Part shown: piece after piece, positions 16,190 to 18,284 of the stretch | Layout of the letters: each line of letters starts with the position of its first letter | Position numbering within the stretch: the stretch's first letter is position 1 | NCBI GenBank assembly: GCA_034440455.1 | Contig: JAWXCB010000132.1 | Span: 1 to 18,284, forward strand | Direction: 5' to 3' | Origin: JAWXCB01 sp034440455 | GTDB lineage: Bacteria; Bacteroidota; Bacteroidia; Chitinophagales; CAIOSU01 | Length of the DNA stretch: 18,284 nucleotides | Position numbers and translations under genes: made by a program | Notes under the pieces: generated by a model | Told to the model about the DNA's origin: nothing | Databases searched by the model: none | The model's input: the letters and a program-made list of their open reading frames with translations, nothing else

Positions 16190-16461
16190 GTTACAGATGA
16201 ATTATTCATAGTGTCCCTGCACTTAATAATGAATACAGATTCGGTTTCCACTTTATAAATTAGCCGATGCTCTTGCGTGATGCGTCTTGACCAAAATCCT
16301 TTGTAATTGCCTTTAAGCAGTTCAGGTTTTCCGATGCCTTTGAAAGCATCTCTGTTAATGTCGCGGATTAGCTCTACGATTTTATCAGCAATAGCCGGGC
16401 TTTCTTTTCGCCACTCGTTATATTCTAAGAAAGCGATGGGCGTAAACGAAATACGTTTCAC
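16186..16461 (-). CDS. Txe/YoeB-family toxin with frameshifted C-terminus
   Basis: This 91-residue relative of YoeB is, by family, a ribosome-dependent mRNA endoribonuclease. The family core is clear: GKPELLKGN, then GFWSRRIT.EHRLIY. It keeps equivalents of E. coli YoeB Glu46 (E47 here) and Arg65 (R66 here). The usual C-terminus C-R-x-H-Y is replaced by CRDTMNNSSVT. One frame over, immediately after the Arg codon and two bases, the DNA reads CAC TAT GAA TAA (His-Tyr-Glu-stop, 16213-16202), so a single-base deletion explains the change and removes the catalytic His-Tyr. The start is GTG at 16461, overlapping the antitoxin stop in GTGA. The stop overlaps the following lipoprotein's ATG. It is probably catalytically dead unless the shift is a sequencing error or is corrected by frameshifting. 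Confidence 0.85.
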   Translation of the reverse strand: MKRISFTPIAFLEYNEWRKESPAIADKIVELIRDINRDAFKGIGKPELLKGNYKGFWSRRITQEHRLIYKVETESVFIIKCRDTMNNSSVT

Positions 16462-16688
16462 TTCCTTTTTTTATTATAAGCCTCCAGACTCTCCATCGTG
16501 AAGGAGATTAGCTGTTCCGGACGGCTCAACTCGCTGACGGACTGTTGCAATGCGCGGTGATACGCATCCTGTTCATCGGTTATTTGAATCACTACGCTCG
16601 CGTTATCTGCCTTGCGCAGCAAGGCTTTGATTTTTTTAAAAAGCGTTTCATCAAATTCTTCTCCTTTTATCTTAAAAACGGCATCCAT
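16458..16688 (-). CDS. Putative antitoxin paired with YoeB-family toxin
   Basis: A 76-residue acidic-to-neutral protein (MDAVFKIKGEEFDETLFKKIK, then a Q/E-rich middle and ESLEAYNKKRK at the end). It lies directly upstream of the toxin and overlaps it by 4 bases, the standard antitoxin-first order. It is not an obvious Phd/YefM protein; similar short proteins are found with Txe/YoeB toxins in Bacteroidota, but I cannot name the family. The C-terminal helix would be expected to wrap the toxin. It has a strong promoter 18 bases upstream. Antitoxins of this kind often bind their own promoter, but no clear operator palindrome is seen here. Confidence 0.75.
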   Translation of the reverse strand: MDAVFKIKGEEFDETLFKKIKALLRKADNASVVIQITDEQDAYHRALQQSVSELSRPEQLISFTMESLEAYNKKRK

Positions 16689-16705
16689 AAGTGCGTATTT
16701 AACGA

Positions 16706-16735
16706 CAAAGATACGGGCTTCATTTCTTGTTTCAA
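16706..16735 (-). promoter_or_regulatory. Bacteroidota-type promoter of the antitoxin-toxin-lipoprotein operon
   Basis: On the minus strand TTG (16735-16733) is followed by 19 bases and TATCTTTG (16713-16706), a perfect TAnnTTTG box. The antitoxin ATG at 16688 lies 17 bases further on. The upstream edge touches the target duplication of the adjoining transposable element. Confidence 0.7.
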
Positions 16736-16744
16736 TTCTTCACC

Positions 16745-16954
16745 CAGGGCAACACGCATTTAAATCAAATTGATAATCAAGGTTCCCATTGCCGTTGGCT
16801 TTAGCCAACGGATTTAAATTATCGAAGCAAGGGGCTTTAGCCAAAAGTCAAGAAGAATTCGGCTAAAGTCCTCTCTCTTTGTTTGTTCATTCCGTTGGCT
16901 AAAGCCAACGGCAATTCAGAAAACTGCGAACGAATTTAAATGCGTGTTGCCCTG
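16745..16954. mobile_element. 210-bp MITE-like non-autonomous element with 21-bp inverted ends and 10-bp target duplication
   Basis: The ends are perfect 21-bp inverted repeats (beginning CAGGGCAACACGC, positions 16745-16765 and 16934-16954). They are flanked by the direct repeat ATTCTTCACC at 16735-16744 and 16955-16964, the expected scar of insertion. There is no coding capacity. A duplication of 9-13 bp is typical of the IS4 family, so an IS4-type transposase could mobilise it, but that is inference. Two further inverted copies of a palindrome lie inside. The element fills most of the 338 bases between the antitoxin gene and the T9SS remnant; the other bases there show only the toxin promoter. 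Confidence 0.8.
16788..16915. repeat. Paired GGCTTTAGCC-type palindromes inside the MITE
   Basis: CCGTTGGCTTTAGCCAACGG (near-perfect palindrome, 16792-16811) recurs as CCGTTGGCTAAAGCCAACGG (16892-16911). With flanking bases the two form a 24-bp inverted pair. Shorter related copies lie between: GGCTTTAGCC at 16833-16842 and GGCTAAAGTC at 16861-16870. Each can fold alone or with its partner, so the element can form several alternative stem-loops. GGCTWWAGCC palindromes are widespread intergenic repeats in Bacteroidota. Confidence 0.7.
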
Positions 16955-17026
16955 ATTCTTCACCCAAGAAGGCTTACGCGCTGCTCACGCATAGATTCTT
17001 GCGGCAGTTAATGTAACTGAAACACC

Positions 17027-17326
17027 CTACTTCATCAATACCGCTTTTGTAGCTCTTGATTGATGCTCTGTTTCCATCCTGATATGGTACAAGCCTCTGC
17101 TCAAAAGATTTCCCTGCGCATCATCTCCCGCCCACGCTATTTTATACTCACCTGCCGCGTAGTGCGCTTGCATGAACTTGATTTGCCTGCCAAGCATATC
17201 GTAGATGGCGATGCTCACCGTTTCATCTTGTGGGATGGTGAAGAGGATATTCGTTGTGTTGCTGAACGGATTGGGTTGCACAGAAAGTTGGGTGCTGGGA
17301 GTGGAGTGTGCTACAAAATCTCTCTC
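17027..17326 (-). pseudogene. Remnant of a T9SS cargo gene: C-terminal sorting domain only
   Basis: About 99 codons are open on the minus strand. They contain a complete type A T9SS sorting domain: QPNPFSNTTNILFTIP, V.IAIYDMLGRQIK, YKIAWAGDDAQGNLLSRGLYHIRM and terminal KAVLMK. Such domains guide secreted proteins through the type IX system and are cleaved off at the surface. They are normally appended to a large protein with a signal peptide. Here the frame ends upstream at a TAA (17329-17327) lying within the first CRISPR repeat, and no signal peptide or start suited to expression is present (only a GTG at 17281). The rest of the gene is missing or lies beyond the array. This is a truncated remnant, not a functional gene. 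Confidence 0.75.
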
Positions 17327-18284
17327 TTACAATGAAAAACAAATTGCAGAAACCTGTTGTCGGTCTCAGTGGCGTGTGCTACAAAATCTCTCTCTTACTC
17401 ACTGGATCCTTCGGGGGCTATATGCCTGTAAGGTCTCAGTGGCGTGTGCTACAAAATCTCTCTCTTACAGGGTTAGCTGGTGTTCACCCTAGGTGTTGGT
17501 GTCTCAGTGGCGTGTGCTACAAAATCTCTCTCTTACAAAAAAATCAAGAAGTTCGTACAGACCCTTAAGTCTCAGTGGCGTGTGCTACAAAATCTCTCTC
17601 TTACCCGTATCACTTGAAAACACCGGCAGCGGTAACGGTCTCAGTGGCGTGTGCTACAAAATCTCTCTCTTACAAGATACCTCGTATGGGTAAGAGACCG
17701 AAAGGGTCTCAGTGGCGTGTGCTACAAAATCTCTCTCTTACTTGAAGGGGAAACTGATACGATGGACACCTTTGTGTCTCAGTGGCGTGTGCTACAAAAT
17801 CTCTCTCTTACTAAAGCATCTCACGCATCCAGCCGACCCTGTCGTCTCAGTGGCGTGTGCTACAAAATCTCTCTCTTACAAGAATGAAGAGCGTGAAAAA
17901 ATCAAAGAGCAAGTCTCAGTGGCGTGTGCTACAAAATCTCTCTCTTACCTATTCCGACATGGGAAGGCATTGCAATTGCAAGTCTCAGTGGCGTGTGCTA
18001 CAAAATCTCTCTCTTACACAATATGTATAAGATTACAATCGCAGTATTAGTCTCAGTGGCGTGTGCTACAAAATCTCTCTCTTACCAGTGGTGCAGGGAT
18101 AACATCTGTCAAGAACTGTCTCAGTGGCGTGTGCTACAAAATCTCTCTCTTACAAAGAACGTCAGCTGCTTGTCAGTCAGTTGAAGTCTCAGTGGCGTGT
18201 GCTACAAAATCTCTCTCTTACCCATGTCCTATGAGCAGGCACCGGATCACACAAGTCTCAGTGGCGTGTGCTACAAAATCTCTC
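17295..18284 (+). CRISPR. CRISPR array, 36-bp repeats with 32-34-bp spacers, 14 complete spacers, open at right edge
   Basis: The 36-bp repeat starts GTCTCAGTGGCGTGTGCTAC and ends TCTCTCTTAC. Complete identical copies begin at 17363, 17433, 17501, 17569, 17638, 17706, 17776, 17844, 17913, 17982, 18050, 18118 and 18186; the copy at 18255 is cut by the window end. The first copy (17295-17330) differs at positions 1, 3, 4, 5 and 11 and is identical over its last 25 bases, as terminal repeats often are. All 14 spacers are different. GTGGC-GTGT-GCTAC can form a 5-bp stem with one G-U pair in the + direction, but an A-C mismatch in the other, weakly favouring + strand crRNA. No cas gene, leader or anti-repeat is seen in the window, so the type is not assigned. 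Confidence 0.97.

Noticed and set aside
17027..17281. A standalone 84-residue gene starting at GTG 17281
   Set aside because: The sequence is only a T9SS sorting domain without signal peptide; sorting domains do not act alone, so it is better read as the 3' remnant of a larger gene.
17295..17362. Promoter inside each CRISPR repeat, by analogy to Neisseria type II-C repeats (GTGCTACAA similarity)
   Set aside because: The similarity is short, and the Bacteroidota -7 consensus TAnnTTTG is not matched on either strand of the repeat.
17205..18184. Plus-strand open frames across the array encoding repeated peptides (CYKISLL, VACATKSLSY, WRVLQNLSLT)
   Set aside because: They are the three translations of the CRISPR repeat with spacers between; no initiation signal or protein-like composition.

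Overview
The window looks like a chromosomal segment of a member of the Bacteroidota. The evidence is a type IX secretion (T9SS) C-terminal sorting domain, an SprB-like secreted protein, the Bacteroidota-specific lipoprotein TamL beside TamB, the gliding-associated ABC genes gldA/gldF/gldG, and promoters of the Bacteroidota form TTG-N19/21-TAnnTTTG. Shine-Dalgarno sequences are mostly absent, as is usual for this phylum. No marker allows a genus-level call.

Layout, left to right. Positions 1-293 (-) hold the signal-peptide end of an SprB-repeat surface protein cut by the window edge. It is divergent from a small membrane-anchored protein (469-825, +). Positions 947-8091 (-) hold tamL then tamB, an outer-membrane Omp85 lipoprotein and its periplasm-spanning AsmA-like partner, followed upstream by an unrecognised 126-residue protein. 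From 8637 a strong promoter drives gldA, gldF, gldG and a DUF4340 gene (+), the ABC system linked to gliding in flavobacteria. A palindromic intergenic element sits between gldA and gldF. Next come a DUF2892 membrane protein behind a CRP/FNR-like palindrome, then a small protein, an AbiEii-type nucleotidyltransferase and a 256-residue helical protein in close succession.

On the minus strand, 16688-14825 is a tightly overlapping set: antitoxin, YoeB/Txe toxin, and a lipoprotein with an alpha/beta-hydrolase domain plus a TPR-like tail. The toxin appears to have lost its catalytic His-Tyr end through a one-base frameshift. Upstream of its promoter is a 210-bp non-autonomous transposable element with perfect 21-bp inverted ends and a 10-bp target duplication.

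The right end (17295-18284) is a CRISPR array with 14 complete spacers that runs off the window. Its outermost repeat is degenerate and overlaps the broken 5' end of a T9SS cargo gene whose sorting domain alone survives. No cas genes lie in the window, so the CRISPR type cannot be fixed. The clearest candidates for follow-up are the array/T9SS junction, the frameshifted toxin operon with its adjacent transposon, and the nucleotidyltransferase cassette.
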